Source of the DNA: Holtermannia corniformis
Lineage: Eukaryota > Basidiomycota > Tremellomycetes > Holtermanniales
DNA: 64,000 nt
Direction: 5' to 3'
Assembly (NCBI GenBank): GCA_001599935.1
Contig: BCIJ01000016.1
Coordinates: 426,108-490,107, forward strand
Shown here: positions 30,315-42,076 of the stretch, in pieces
Numbering within the stretch: the first letter of the stretch is position 1
Layout of the letters: every line of letters starts with the position of its first letter
The notes under the pieces: model-generated
What the model was told of the DNA's origin: nothing
The model's input: only the letters and a program-made list of their open reading frames with translations
Databases searched by the model: none
Position numbers and translations under genes: made by a program

Positions 30315-31901
30315 TCAGTCATCGATGACAATGATGGCCTTCTTGCCGGGCCAATGCCGTTCAACCAACTCCTCCTTGACTTCAGTCTTGATCTTGTCTT
30401 CCTCGACTCCAGCCTCGATCCCGAGCCCAATCGCCCGAAGCGTGTCGAGGCCGAGCTTGTAGAATCCAGGATTAGTCTTGGCCGCGAACATGCCCATGTG
30501 CGCCTCGACCTCGTCTTGCGCAGCGGTGTTCGTGGCGGGTAGGAACAACGGGTACAGGGGATGCCGAGTGGGTGGTAATCGGGTGAACGTCCGCGCCGAC
30601 GTGTACTTGCCTGCTGGAGGCAAGAAAGTGTAGAAGCTGCGTAGCTTAGTCTATTGGTCGCCACTGCAGACTCGCACCTACTTTCGGAAGCCGATCCCTC
30701 GCGTGCGAACAAGCTCGGCCATATCGACCATCCGCTCGTCCATCGCTTTCGTGTCCCACAGGTTTCCGACAAAACGCATATGCTCACTACCCCATTTCCA
30801 GCCATTCACAAAGTCGTCGCGGCGATAGTACGCCGTGCCGGCGGCGGCAGCCCCGAGTGCGACAGCGCCTAATGTCGCTATGCGACCCCAGCCCGAAGTT
30901 GGAGTAGCCGCAGGAGCTTGCTCAACCGACTTTGATGATGACGCGCCGTTGGACGTAGGTGAGCTCGGTTGAGATCGATCTGGGGCCTTTTCTTTGCCTT
31001 TACCGCCCCAGCCGAAAGCGGCTAGCGAGATGGGAGCAAGAGCAGGAGCGAGTGAGCTGATCTGGGTGGCGTAGCTGTGTGCCTTTTCTATGTGATGTTT
31101 CTGTCGCCGTGAGCGGAGCGCAAGGGGCTTGATGGTCAACTCGCAAAGTTGTTCTGCAAGAGTGTTAGCACGGAACGAGAGAATGAAGCGCATACTCACA
31201 GGATGCAGTCCCAGGTACTATGCAGGTGATCAGCAGCATGCCAAGCAACTGTTACACACATACCGGTGTGTCGAAGGCTGGGCCGGGTAAGTCACATCGA
31301 GCACGAGTGAGGGGCAAAGACGCACCAAGTACGGCGACTATTCTCGGCCACATGACTTGATCCCCTCTTGTATGCTTGGCAATGTTGATGGCAGCATCTG
31401 CGATCAGCAGGCCGCCCATCCTAAGGCTATGAGGCAGCGTCCTGACGTCGACAAAGGACGTACGAATGGCCGCACAGGACGACTCGTGCTTTACCCATCC
31501 CACCGCCTGTACCATGGTTGACTTCCAACTCAATGACGAGGTTGGTGAGCCAGTCTACGAAGCGTTCAACCGCCGCAGTCTGCTCAGAGATAAGCCGGCC
31601 CGGTCTACAGCTTGGACGCGCACTCACAAGCTCGCCGCGGGTCTCGTAGGCCGGAAACACTCGAGACTCGACACGAACGGACGATATACTCTCTTGTAGA
31701 AGGTGGGCGAGCCCTGCTAGCGTTCAGTGCACTGCAGTATAGTAGCTAGACTACACACGGTCCGGGAATGCTTCAAACGTGACCTCGTTGCCTTTGAACC
31801 TAGTGAAGTCAGCACGGGCCGTCGAACGCGAGCCTAGCTGACCCATGGACGTAGACCAGTACTATCAGATCCTGCGGACCCTCGACAGGCTCGGCGGACA
31901 T
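30315..31901 (-). CDS. alpha/beta-hydrolase (lipase-like), membrane-linked
   Basis: Ten exons: 31843-31901, 31759-31799, 31628-31713, 31464-31579, 31326-31420, 31264-31277 (14 nt), 31200-31217 (18 nt), 31141-31153 (13 nt), 30682-31087, 30315-30636; 389 aa, phases close. Landmarks: DLIVLVYVHG, GNEVTFEAFPDR, VFPAYETRGEL, the nucleophile elbow VVLCGHS/MGGLLIADAA, AFDTPYLGLHP, a Ser/Ala/Pro region, a hydrophobic segment (IATLGAVALGAAAAG) before YYRRDDFVNGWKWGSEHM, and NFYTFLPPAG near the end. The layout matches a family of uncharacterised fungal serine hydrolases related to DUF676 lipases. Substrate unknown. The three micro-exons encode the conserved AFDTPYLGLHP block. Confidence 0.8.
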
Positions 31902-32037
31902 GGTATACGTGTCTAGTACTTAGTCGTCAACTTGTGGGTGGCAAACACACTGATCGCCGTTCTAATTGCATTAGCTAAATTATCCCAATCGATTAGGATG
32001 AGTGTAACCCACCACTCGGATAGCGAGCTGACCATCG

Positions 32038-33560
32038 ATGCGTATCCTCAGCGTCCTGCTCGCGTCGCCAAGGAGATCAGTACGCAGGATGGCAGCTCAA
32101 GCTAAACACTCTTCCACCCTGCTGGAGCGGCCACCCTTTCCAACCGGGTGGAGCTCTATCCCGCTCGCTCCTGCCAATCTCTCACTCGCCAATACTCTTC
32201 CCGTCGGTCAATCATTCCTATGGCACCGGACACCGCTTGCAACAGGGTCCGGCGACCACGGGAAAGCAGCTGTCAAGACTGATCCTAGCGTGGAGGTTGA
32301 AGACTTGCCCACGGAAGAGTTCTCTCGAGCGATTGACAATCCTCCTCGAGTAGTGTTGCTACGACAATCGTCTACAAAACTGTACTACGCGACCGTAGCT
32401 CACGAAGCATCGGGGTCAACAAACGAGCTGCAAAGCAGGACTTTCAACTACCTCGATGACTACTTTCAACTCGGTCGGTTTCCCAGCTTGCCTGCAATGT
32501 ATGCCGATTGGCGGACACGCGACCCCGGGCTGTTTGGCAGGGTAGACGTCGATGCGGATCCTCGAGCAAGTGGGATCAGAGTACTACGACAAGACGTCTG
32601 GGAGTGTTTGATCTCGTGCGTATCTACATCACCGCCATCTGTACTCACTGCTCGCAGCTTCATCACGTCGACGAACAACCATATCTCGCGGATCACCTCG
32701 CTCCTACACAAGATATCCGCCCATTTCTCCACCTCATCCCTGACACTGGCACCAGGCGATACCGAGGCGGGTCCAACAACCTATCACATCTTTCCTTCAC
32801 CGCACTTGTTCCCTGCGACCGATGACCCGACGTTCGAGCCGTTGTTGCGAGAATTGGGTTTTGGCTACCGTGCAGGCTTTATCACATCCACACTGCAGAC
32901 TCTCCGGGACGAGTTTGGGACTGAACCAGGCGCTATCGAGGCTGGTCTGAGCGAATGGCGCGCAATGACTGCAGACGACGCTCGGGACAAGTTTGTCTCG
33001 CTCAAGGGGGTTGGTCGTAAAGTGGCCGATTGTGTCATGCTCATGAGCTGCGACAAGGTACCCTAACGCAGATGATGGTCGATAGGAGCTGATTCGTCCG
33101 ATAGCACGACCTGATCCCGATCGATACGCATCTGAACGCCATCGCAGCTCGACATTCCCAGTTCCCGTCAAAGCTGCGCAACAAGCCAATGTCAAAACAA
33201 CTATATACCGATACGCAAGCGTTCCTCGCCAGCTTGTGGGGTCCGCATGGCGGCTGGGCGCAAGCCGTCATGTTCGCCGTCGATCTACCCGTCAAGACGA
33301 CCGTCACAAAGGTCAAGGTCACAAAGGCAGAGGTTGATACCTCGGCTGCGTCTTCACTACTTCTCACACCTGCAAGTGAACGTGACGGCTGGATCGAAAC
33401 GGTCAAAACGGAGGTTGTCGAACAGACGGCGCTGCTTGCTCCGCTCAAGAAACGGAAAGCGGCTGTTGCAGCATCGGCGGCTATAATCAAACGAAGCCGG
33501 CGGGCTGTCAAGACGGAGAAGGTCGCTGTAAAGGTGCTTGCAGAAGAATATCTGCAGTAA
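32038..33560 (+). CDS. OGG1: 8-oxoguanine DNA glycosylase
   Basis: Removes 8-oxoguanine opposite C and nicks the strand (bifunctional HhH glycosylase). Exons 32038-32615, 32658-33057, 33105-33560; 477 aa, phases close. Landmarks: LPVGQSFLWHRT, RTFNYLDDYFQL, IRVLRQDVWECLIS/SFITSTNNHISRI, ELGFGYRAGFI, the hairpin-helix-hairpin SLKGVGRKVADCVMLMSCDK with the catalytic Lys, and PIDTHLNAIAARH with the catalytic Asp. A Lys/Ala-rich C-terminal tail of about 90 residues is unusual and may be a nuclear signal. Two in-frame starts, 32038 and 32089, flank an Arg-rich stretch without acidic residues, which would suit mitochondrial and nuclear forms. Confidence 0.93.
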
Positions 33561-33616
33561 TCACTGGCAATCATATGCTACATTGTATTGTCTAATACGA
33601 GCCCGTCCGTCGCGGA

Positions 33617-34936
33617 TCAGGCAAGCTCCTTCTCAAGCTCAATAAGGCGGTCCACAGTGTCGAAGAGCGTTTCCTTGGTGGGGCGCCCTGTACCGTCGTC
33701 AGCCACGTCTACCCTTTTGCCTTGAGACATACACTTCAACCCGAGCTCCTTTTCAGCCTTGGAAGCGTCGAGCGTGAACACACCCGGGGTGTCAAACACA
33801 TACTTGCCCGGCTTGCCCTCGGGCACGCGGTCCTTGATCTCGGGGCGCTCGGCACGAAGCCAGTCGGCAAACTCTTGGTTGTCGTACTCTGTCGCGCGCG
33901 TCAGCTCGTGCTATCCGCATGAGCAGTTCGCGACTCACTGCCGTTGCAGATAAGGAAACGGCCGTTGACGCGCTTGGCGACGGCTTGGTAGTGCGCTTCG
34001 GCGACATCGCGCGCATCGGCGTACGCAGGGAAGCCAGTCTCTGGGATCTCCTTGGCGTCGTGGAAGAGAGCGTAGATGGCAGACGTCGCCGTATCGAGGC
34101 TGTCGAGCGACGTGACGTTTTGCACTGCCAACTGTCAGTACATGGCTACGGATCGATCTGATAGATACGCACAGGGAGGACCAAAGATCATCGGCGGGCA
34201 GATGGTCGCCAGCGTGTAGTTTGCCTTGGAGGCAATCTCGTTCGCCGTGGCCTCGGCGCGAGTCTTGGACGCGCAGTACCAAACGGGGCCTGCCATCGGG
34301 CTACACTGCGTGTCAGTCTTTGCTGTACGCAAGGCTACGTAACTGACTTGTCAGCCTCGAGGCTCTCGCAGAACTCGTCGGTTGCCGGGTTCCACTCCTT
34401 TTCGGTGTAGACGACATCGCTTTGCTCGGTCGCGGGCTTGGAGAAGTCGCCGATAGCGGCAAACGACGAGGTCACAACGACCGATTTGACGCCTTATATC
34501 CGTCAGCCTCGAGCGCTTGACCAGTCGTCGAGCAACTCACTCGGTTCCTTGGCAGCAGCCTCGAGCACGCTCTTGGTGCCCTCAACCGCAGGGTCGCGGT
34601 AGTCCTTTTGCCACGATTTGCCTTGGAAGTGCCATGGTGAGGCAAGATGGGCAACAGCATCCACGCCCTTGACAGCTTCGGTAAAGTCGCCCGAGACGAG
34701 GTCTTCCACAATGACGTAGGTGATCTTTTCAGTGTATTGGGCAAACGCAGCCAACTTTTTGACAGCCTCGCCCTTTTCGGTCGAGCGCACGGTACCGCGA
34801 ACGTCCCAGCCGTTCTCAAGGAACGTGCGGGCGACGTGAGTGGCAAGCTGGTGTTCTGTTAGTTTTCTTGCGCAGACCAGACCAGGTTGATGATACTCAC
34901 AAAGCCAGAGATACCGGTGATGAGGACTGAAGGCAT
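33617..34936 (-). CDS. extended SDR (NAD(P)-dependent aldehyde/ketone reductase, Gre2-like)
   Basis: Exons 34901-34936, 34541-34847, 34348-34492, 34173-34300, 33939-34124, 33733-33888, 33617-33687; 342 aa, phases close. The N-terminal dinucleotide motif is VLITGISGF/LATHVARTFLE, followed by WDVRGTVRST, DAVAHLASPWHFQG, SVVVTSSFAAIGD, and the active-site WYCASKTRAE with the Tyr-x3-Lys pair. NYTLATICPPMIFGPP and ELGLK/WRPTKETLFDTVD complete the fold. This is the family of Gre2 methylglyoxal reductase and dihydroflavonol-type reductases; the natural substrate is unknown. Convergent with OGG1 (56 bp between stops). Confidence 0.88.
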
Positions 34937-35321
34937 GGTGGGGAGTTGAGGCAGATGTGTGTAGACTGGTTGTCAGGTTGGTGGACGAGAACAAATGCAA
35001 CAGGCGACCGGCTCCATTTTATCATGGCACCGAGCGGTGACGAAGTCGACGCGGTGACTGATCGGTGCTCTAGACGCCGCTCCGCTCTGACAGTCTCCCT
35101 AAGCGGCAGTGGAGGTCGAGGTCGAGCGCAGAAAGCGGCAGTGGAGGTCAGCGCCGCTGAGCGGGCCATAGCCTTTGTGTGGCACAGTTGACTGATTAAA
35201 CTGCATCTACACCGGAACGCGCTTCGAGCACAAGACTTGACGGTACCATACAATGCCCTGCGTAGACTCGATCCGAATCCGTCCTTGCTCCTGCTCCTGC
35301 TCATGACGCCAATCTCAATCG

Positions 35322-38052
35322 TCAAGCTGCCACGTTGGTCGCGTCTGAAAACTCCTTCGGAGGCGACTCGGCCGGCACAAAGTTGTAATTCGCCCCCGGT
35401 GGTGGTGGGAAGGGGAACGAGGGACGGTGCCTGCGGCAGCGGTCAATAGAGAACAAGGTGTGGCCGCGGCATGACTCACCACCGTTGGTAAATCTCCGGG
35501 TTCTCTCCCTGAGACGAGTTGCTGAGCTGACGCCCCATTTCCTCGCCTTGTGGGATTTGCAGATTGCCATCCTGGAGATAACCCGCACCCGGTGTCGAGA
35601 ACGGCATGGCAAAAGCGGGTGCTTGCGACTGCTGTTGTTGCTGCAGTTGAGTACTGATATAGCGTCCGCCAGATGTTGGAGACTGCTGAGCTGGCAGGGT
35701 GGTGACACGCGGACTGCGCGCATAGGGATGCGGCCGGTTGGCTTGGACCTTTTGCGAAGGCGAGGGCGGGTAGTACGATTGACTGCGATTGGTGAGCGGA
35801 GTCTACTAGAGCGTCAAACCCACCTGGTGATTGGCGTTCCGTCTCTTGACACGCCCTGCACACCCTCAAAGTAGCCGTCGTCGGCGTCGCCGTGCGGCTG
35901 CGACACATTCGATGTGGCGCGATTGATTACAACAGCATCTTGCATGCCCTGGGCAGTGGGGTCATTCGGATCCTCTGGGGTCAAGATGATAGTCGACTGG
36001 TCGGATGGGTGACGGGTTGGAAGCGTCGGGAGCGGAGCAGGCGCGTCCGGGTGACTGAAAGAAGGCTGGCGATTGAGTGGGAAGGATGAATAGGATTCTG
36101 ACGGCGTTGGCGGGGTCAACGCAGGGGGGTTCGGGATCGATGTGGTCGGGTACGTCGGGGCTATTGTATGTTAGTCCTGGCAAGCGTCAACATGAAGAGA
36201 GCTCGGGCCAAAGGAAGTCACGTACAGATCTTGGCCGTCGCGCCATCTTCGCCGCGGCAGCCCTTGACGAGCCAATGCCGACGGAGGGCGTCTTTGCGCG
36301 AGAAGCTGGAAATTGTCAGCAGGTTGTCACTCGTCAGCTTTGCCAACGCGTCACGTACGTCTTGCCACACTTTTCACACCCAAACGGCTTGACGCTGAGG
36401 TGGATGCGCTTGTGTCGTTTCAAGTCGTGGTTACGGTTCTAGCACAGGGTGTTAGCCAAAGCTTGAGTTTGCACGATAGCAGAGGGGCTGGCTCACAAAG
36501 CTCTGCACACACTCGTCACACTTGAAAGGCCGATCAACAAGCGGTAGCCGATTGGCGAAAGAGTAGCCGACACTGCCAGCCGGCGGTATGGGACCAGATG
36601 TTGTCTGCAGCAGCGGGGGTCGGCCAGCGAGACCGGGCGAGCCTGAGAGGTCGACGTTTGACATTGCGTCTGGCAGCACTGACGAGGTCGAACGCGAAAG
36701 AGGGGGAAGGTTGCCGTAACCCTGACCGCCGAGGGCGGACGGGGCCGAGATTGATGGCAGCATCTGTTGCGGTTGCGGTCCGCCTGGCTGACCGAACGAG
36801 GACGGGCTGCCGAGGTACGAGTAAGGCATGGGACGATGGGCCATATCGCCGTAGGATGGACTGGGCGCGTACGCGTACGGCCCATCAGAAGCGTACATTG
36901 GCTGACGGTAGAGTTGACCGTAAGGTGGGGTTGGCATCCCGTTCGGTGGACCCATTGGAGGACTGCTATGGTACTGTGCAGACTGGTTCGAGAGCTGACG
37001 CTGATGAGGGGGATAGTAGGGTGACGGATATTGGTTCTGCGAGTGACCCTGAGCCTGGCCAGGGAGCGAAGGCTGGCGGGAGGTTGAGCGCGGCGAAGGC
37101 GGCTGCGGTTGGCCTGTGATCCCTGGGGAAGGAGGAACTGCCTGCAAGCGACGATAGGCAGGGTGTTGTGGTTGTCCGTTTGCATACGCCTGCTGGCTGT
37201 GATCTTTGGAGTACGGCTGATCGCATTACGTTAGCAGCCATCACCAGCTCCACCCAGCGCATAGGGGGTACATGACTCACCCCGTCAGAGTAGTGGTGGG
37301 AATGCATCAGGGATGGGCGGGAGGACGAGCCTGGTCCAGGCAGGCTCGAAAGAGGGGGAGGAGCGAATGCAAAGGGCGATGCTGATGTTGGAGGCGACGA
37401 GGGGTTTGGTGGCATGTGGTAGGCGGGCTGGGCAGCGTACTGTACGCCGTCAGCTCAGTCTGCTAGTGATGCAAAATGGCCGTTCCAAGATGCTTGACTA
37501 CTGCTAAGACCAGACGCAAAGCCAGGGAGAGAGCTAAGCATCTCACAGACCGGACAACGAGGTCCGAGGGTCCAAATCAAGGGGACAGTGGCACGGGCCG
37601 GTGGAGCGAAAGGATGTTTGGGTTGTCTAGTGCGGTCGGAATATTGGCACAGTGGCAGACCAGCATGCTGCTGACAGCGCAGCGAATACGCGAGCTGTCG
37701 CCAGCGGTGCTGGAAAGTCTCTGACGAGAGACAACAGAGCAGGCATTGGGCAAGCGCGGCGCCGTCGGCTTTCTTCGCGGCCATCCGTCCGCGATCCCTG
37801 TAAAGTCACCAAGCGCCAAAGCTACCACTGTACTGGCTCGCACTGTCCAAACAAATACTGAACAGCCAGAGGAAGCAAGCTATTGCCAGGTGCGTCGCGT
37901 CGGATCGGTGCAAAGACTGCTCGAATACCAAAGGACACAAAGCCACTCACCTCGGCTTTGCCCTCGGCGCCATCGTGTCCTTCATAGTCCTGCTTGAGCC
38001 CGACCTGGTCTCCTGGCCCATACGCCATCTGGGGTGGCTGCCCGTCGTTCAT
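35322..38052 (-). CDS. C2H2 zinc-finger transcription factor
   Basis: Exons 37951-38052, 37281-37439, 36497-37216, 36359-36438, 36226-36305, 35824-36160, 35480-35782, 35322-35430; 629 aa, phases close. Over 300 residues of Pro/Ser/Gln/Tyr-rich sequence precede two fingers: FKCDECVQSF/NRNHDLKRHKRIH and FGCEKCGKT/FSRKDALRRHWLVKGC. The tail is again Pro/Ser/Gln-rich. The finger pair with RKDALRRH..VKGC is a fungal type; I cannot assign the regulon. Exon 1 and its 511-nt intron (37440-37950) are inferred from clean splice sites, and the intron is by far the longest in the window. About 3 kb upstream is free of genes. Confidence 0.85.
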
Positions 38053-41000
38053 GTCGGAACCGGGGGGATAGGAGAGTTAGGTGTGGCGAGGTGGCTTCTG
38101 GCTTCTGGAATGGACGGCGCTCAGACGAGGACGGTTGGGCACGCGGTTGAATGCAAGGATCGTCGGCGAGGGGTGGCTGTCGTGGCGCAGACCGTCTTGC
38201 AGACCAGTGGTCCGTCAAGAAACGCAGTTGACTCGTAGTAGCGTCGCGAGACAAAGGCGGGCCGAGCTTGTTCGGTTTCTGACCGTGCCGTGTGTGACCG
38301 CGGCGTTTGCCGACGCGTCTGGCTGTCCTTGAACCCGAGTGTGCTGTCAGATTAGACGTTTGCTCCTCTCAGACTGATCTGCTCGAATGCACAAACAGTT
38401 CGGAGCGAGCAGCGTTGTGGTGGCGCGGTCGACCAGATGGGGGACACGAGACGAGGCTGAAGGGGTTGACAGCCGCGCAGACTGAAAACCACGACGGCTC
38501 TGGTTTACGCGTCCCTGCAATTGCCCTGATGGGTCGGTAGCCTGGGCCGCGCCGTATCCGGTCGATCCACCCGGAGGGACCTCACGAGGACAGGCTCTGC
38601 TCTTGCGCGTTCGAGAGACCCCCTGAAGTGTCACCCGCAGGGTCGCTGGGTACGTAACACTACCCCATTCAGTCGGAGCTTGCTCGCTCGCCTGCCGCAA
38701 CGAGCAAGGTAAAGCGCGCGCGCCAGCGTCGCACTCCTTGTGTGGTTCAACGAGGCACCACACTTTGCCTTGGCCCCTACTGATGAGGATCGCTCCGCGA
38801 CGAGCTTGGATGAAACAGTATCGAAACGAGAGCCCTTTGTCTTGACTGATACCCGCGCTACGAACCGGGGTCAGCTGCCTTGCAGTGTGCTCATCAGCCG
38901 GCATGTCTTGCAAGTCGGACCTCCTCAAGACGCAAGCAGAAACACCTGCATGTCCCCATCGCGTTCGAGGTACCGAGTCTTTTGGCATAAGCCCGGTGCT
39001 ACCGGCACTACATACCAGTCGATATGGAGGGAGAGGATGGCAAGCATGGAACTCAATCTGCATGTGAGTCCCGCCATGGCCGGCTGCTTGGCGAGCTCAG
39101 GACACGAAGCCTGACTTTGGGAGTCGCATCGTCTTTCCCTGCAGAGAGACAACAGGCAGGACGCCGGACTGGTGTGCTTCACTGCGTCGCAATGCCTCTT
39201 GCAACGCTTTGACAACCTGCAGCTCAACTCGCGGATGATGCCATCATGAGCGTGAGCTGCCGTCATGGTGTGGCTTGGCTTGTCGTGACGCCAGCGATGA
39301 TTTCGTTGTGCACCGCGATTGCGAAGATCCGCATGGGCGTGCTAGTCGCTCGTGGACTGGAACAGAAGGCAAGCCGAGCAAGCAGGGCTAACCCAACCCG
39401 CTATCTGGCGCTTGGCTTAGTGTGACCTCGTCACGGCAGTACTCGCTCGCTTGTTGGGTTGCTTACTTGCCGCCGCTGTCAATTGGGAATTCCGCCTGGA
39501 GCCATCGACGGTCATGCGCAGGGCATGCTGCTGCTCGCCGGCATGAACGCAAGGGTCCCGTGGTTCACCGAGACACCTCGAAGCTTGCACAAGCTTCGCA
39601 TATCCTATGATACCCTATGTTTCGTGCGCCGCGCGATGCCGCGCAACACGCGTGGCGTGCCACTGCTAAGCGACGAGAGTGCTAGCCGCAACATCACAGT
39701 ACGAGCTGCGTTCTCATCAGGTTGCACAGCTCCCGCTTGATACCCGCTGGGGACAATCTTCATCGTCCATGTCGTGCTGTGGCATAGATGTGGCCTTGTC
39801 GAGATTATGCACGCTGTTTCGGCACAGCCGCTGTCGGACGTCTTCAAATGGGAGAGCCGGCCGTTGCATGACCGCTTCGATGCGTCATGCGGCTGTAGCT
39901 GCCTGGTTTCCATGTGTCCGTGGTCATGAAGAGATTTCGGGGTCTGGCTGGCCATCCACAGTCATCGCCTGGGTGAGACTGATATATCCGTGCGGAGTCT
40001 GTGCATTGCACCGTCGCGATTTCCTTCATGTCGTCCAGAGTCAATATTGTTCAGAGTCCCATCGCGATTGGCTCCATTTGGCAAAGTGAATTGTATTTGC
40101 TTTTCAACGCCTCCATGTCGGTGATCGACCCCTGTTGCTGCTCTTGCACTAGTCTGTGCAAGCTTTGCATGTCACATTCCGTCATCCAACGCCGCACAGG
40201 TATCATACTGGTTGAATCTCGAATACTGATGTTCCTGCAAGCATCAGCTACTTGCAGTAACAAGCCATGCTATGCCTGATCTTCCGTTCTGTCAAGTTGC
40301 AGTCGCCGGCGAACACACGTCTGAGCGACTGTCCGTGCACGAGCCCAGGGTGGGTGATCAGAAATGAACTTGCGTATCGCGTACTATAGTCGGATGCATG
40401 ATCTGAGAGATTGCTTGCATACGCTTGAACTCTCTGAACAATCGTCCACATCTCTCTCCGTCGAGAGCCAATCAGCCGGATCTGATACCCTTTGGAAGCT
40501 TATCCGTGTGGCGCGCCTCGGTCACAGACACCCTTGAACGCCGAGATCGCCGGGCCGGAGGTCAGCTGTACTATATCCGGGTGTTCGGTTCAGTCGGTCC
40601 AAACGTGGATCAGTCCCTAGGCGGTGGTGCGCGCCCAAAGGAGGTGGACCATCAACTGCGAGAGCCGGACTGGGACTGGTGCTCACAAGCGTGCAAATCA
40701 CTTGCAGCTGGCGTTGTATTAAATACATAGACGGAAGGCTAACCGACGCACAGAGACGCTGGCTCCACGTTTAGCACAATATAGGAGCACTGAGACTGTG
40801 AACTGTGGAGAGTCAGTCGCCTAGCCTTCTCTAGTTGTCTTGAGCATCGTAGCGTTGGCTCATCTTGTCATTGAGCCAACGAGCGTGCGTGATACTCCGT
40901 GTTCGAGACATGCCAGCAGAATATCAACATGTGTACATTTCCTTCACTTGACCTATGGTATGCTATACAATTTGCTCGCGCCCGTACGCGTTTTCAGGAC

Positions 41001-41137
41001 CCCTATACACTGTTTGAAACGCTACACTCTTTCGCATCCGCCGCAGTCTGCGCAGTGGCTCCACATGCTACGCTGGCCCGTGACGGGGTCTGGGTGATCG
41101 GAGAGCCTGAGACGAGGGATGGTGACGCATTGCGGGC
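38053..41137. other. 3.1-kb stretch without a convincing gene
   Basis: Open frames up to 238 codons exist on both strands (for example 38347-39063 minus, 39679-40089 plus), but none has family motifs, and I found no chain of short introns linking them, in contrast to the flanking genes. It lies upstream of the C2H2 factor and downstream of the gene at 41138, so long upstream control sequence or a non-coding transcript are the main options. Confidence 0.5.
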
Positions 41138-41872
41138 TTAAGGAGTCAACTTACAGAACGGACAACGGGAGGCTAGAAGGTGAAAGGGAGGAAGAAGGCG
41201 ACGGAGCGGAGCTTTAGAGGATGACTCACCCATGGACGCGCCTAGCCGCTTCAACTTGCGCTTGAGGGCCTTGTCCGATTCCACCTTGCGCGGGATAGTG
41301 CATGGTCGGCTGCATGAGACCGACACGAGCCGAGGGTGGATGCAGAGTGGTGGTAAACGGTTGAGCGGACCACGGAGACTGTTGACGTGCCGCTGAAGCA
41401 ATTTAGTGCAACCCTGTACGAAGTGACACGTCAAGGACCCACCACCAGTGTCCCTGACAGCCTCTTGCCTAGGTCTCCAGTCTGCTGCATCGGCTCCGGC
41501 CATCATGTCGACGTCGCCCTCGCCCTCGGCTTCGCCCGCCGACATTTCCGTGTCTTCATCAGACGAGCCGCCATTCGCGCGCTGCTGCTGGCTCAGGCTG
41601 AGAGGCGGAGGAGAGCGCACACGGGTTTGCTACGTCCAGCATCAGCCACTGTTGCCTTCTCGTCGCCACTGTTGCCTTCTCGTCGCCACTGAAGGCCCAT
41701 CAACGGGACACACCTTTGCACTACACGCGTCAAAGTCGACCGACGCGCGCTTCCGCTTGGTCCTCGTGTGCTGCTCTGGGCTTTGCTGAGGCTGCAAGTC
41801 GTGTGCAATCCCGGCTTGAGGGTTGTGGAACGCGCTGCTGGACGATGCCACAGGGTACGATGGCTGGTACAT
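41138..41872 (-). CDS. uncharacterised low-complexity protein
   Basis: Not recognised. A two-exon model (41714-41872, 41138-41629) gives 216 aa: an N-terminal Ser/Gln/Pro segment with a basic patch RTKRKRASVDFDA, an acidic segment (DEDTEMSAGEAEGEGDVD), and a basic helix DKALKRKLKRLGAS. More introns may exist in the second exon: GTGAGT follows GASMG, and there is a possible GC donor after RPR. The composition looks like a nuclear regulator, by inference only. Confidence 0.4.
41646..41690. repeat. 20-bp tandem repeat in an intron
   Basis: Two full and one partial copy of CCACTGTTGCCTTCTCGTCG (plus-strand reading) lie inside the first intron (41630-41713) of the minus-strand gene at 41138-41872. 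Confidence 0.85.
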
Positions 41873-42076
41873 GACAAAGGGAGGTGAGGTGGATGGTTGT
41901 TTGTTCGGGAAAGCACGGCCGGAGGATGGTCGCTCTCAAAAGATTGACTGCGGGGTCTCCGGACGGGGTTAGGTGGCTGGCTTGCCGCATGCGGGAGGTG
42001 GAGGTTGCGAGTGGCAGCGGGCGCAAAGGATTATACAAGTGCATGCGCGCGCGAGAGTAGATCAGACAAGGAAGGG

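Noticed and set aside
37455..37784. Frame inside the 511-nt first intron of the C2H2 gene as an extra exon
   Set aside because: Skipping it gives a clean phase-0 joint, and the frame has no composition similar to the flanking Pro/Gln-rich exons.
38347..39063. 238-codon minus-strand frame in the gene-poor region
   Set aside because: No motif, no intron pattern like neighbouring genes, and composition close to random; not enough for a gene call.
40051..40451. Possible minus-strand gene with frames at 40248-40451 and 40051-40263
   Set aside because: The two frames overlap without a usable donor/acceptor pair and show no recognisable domain.
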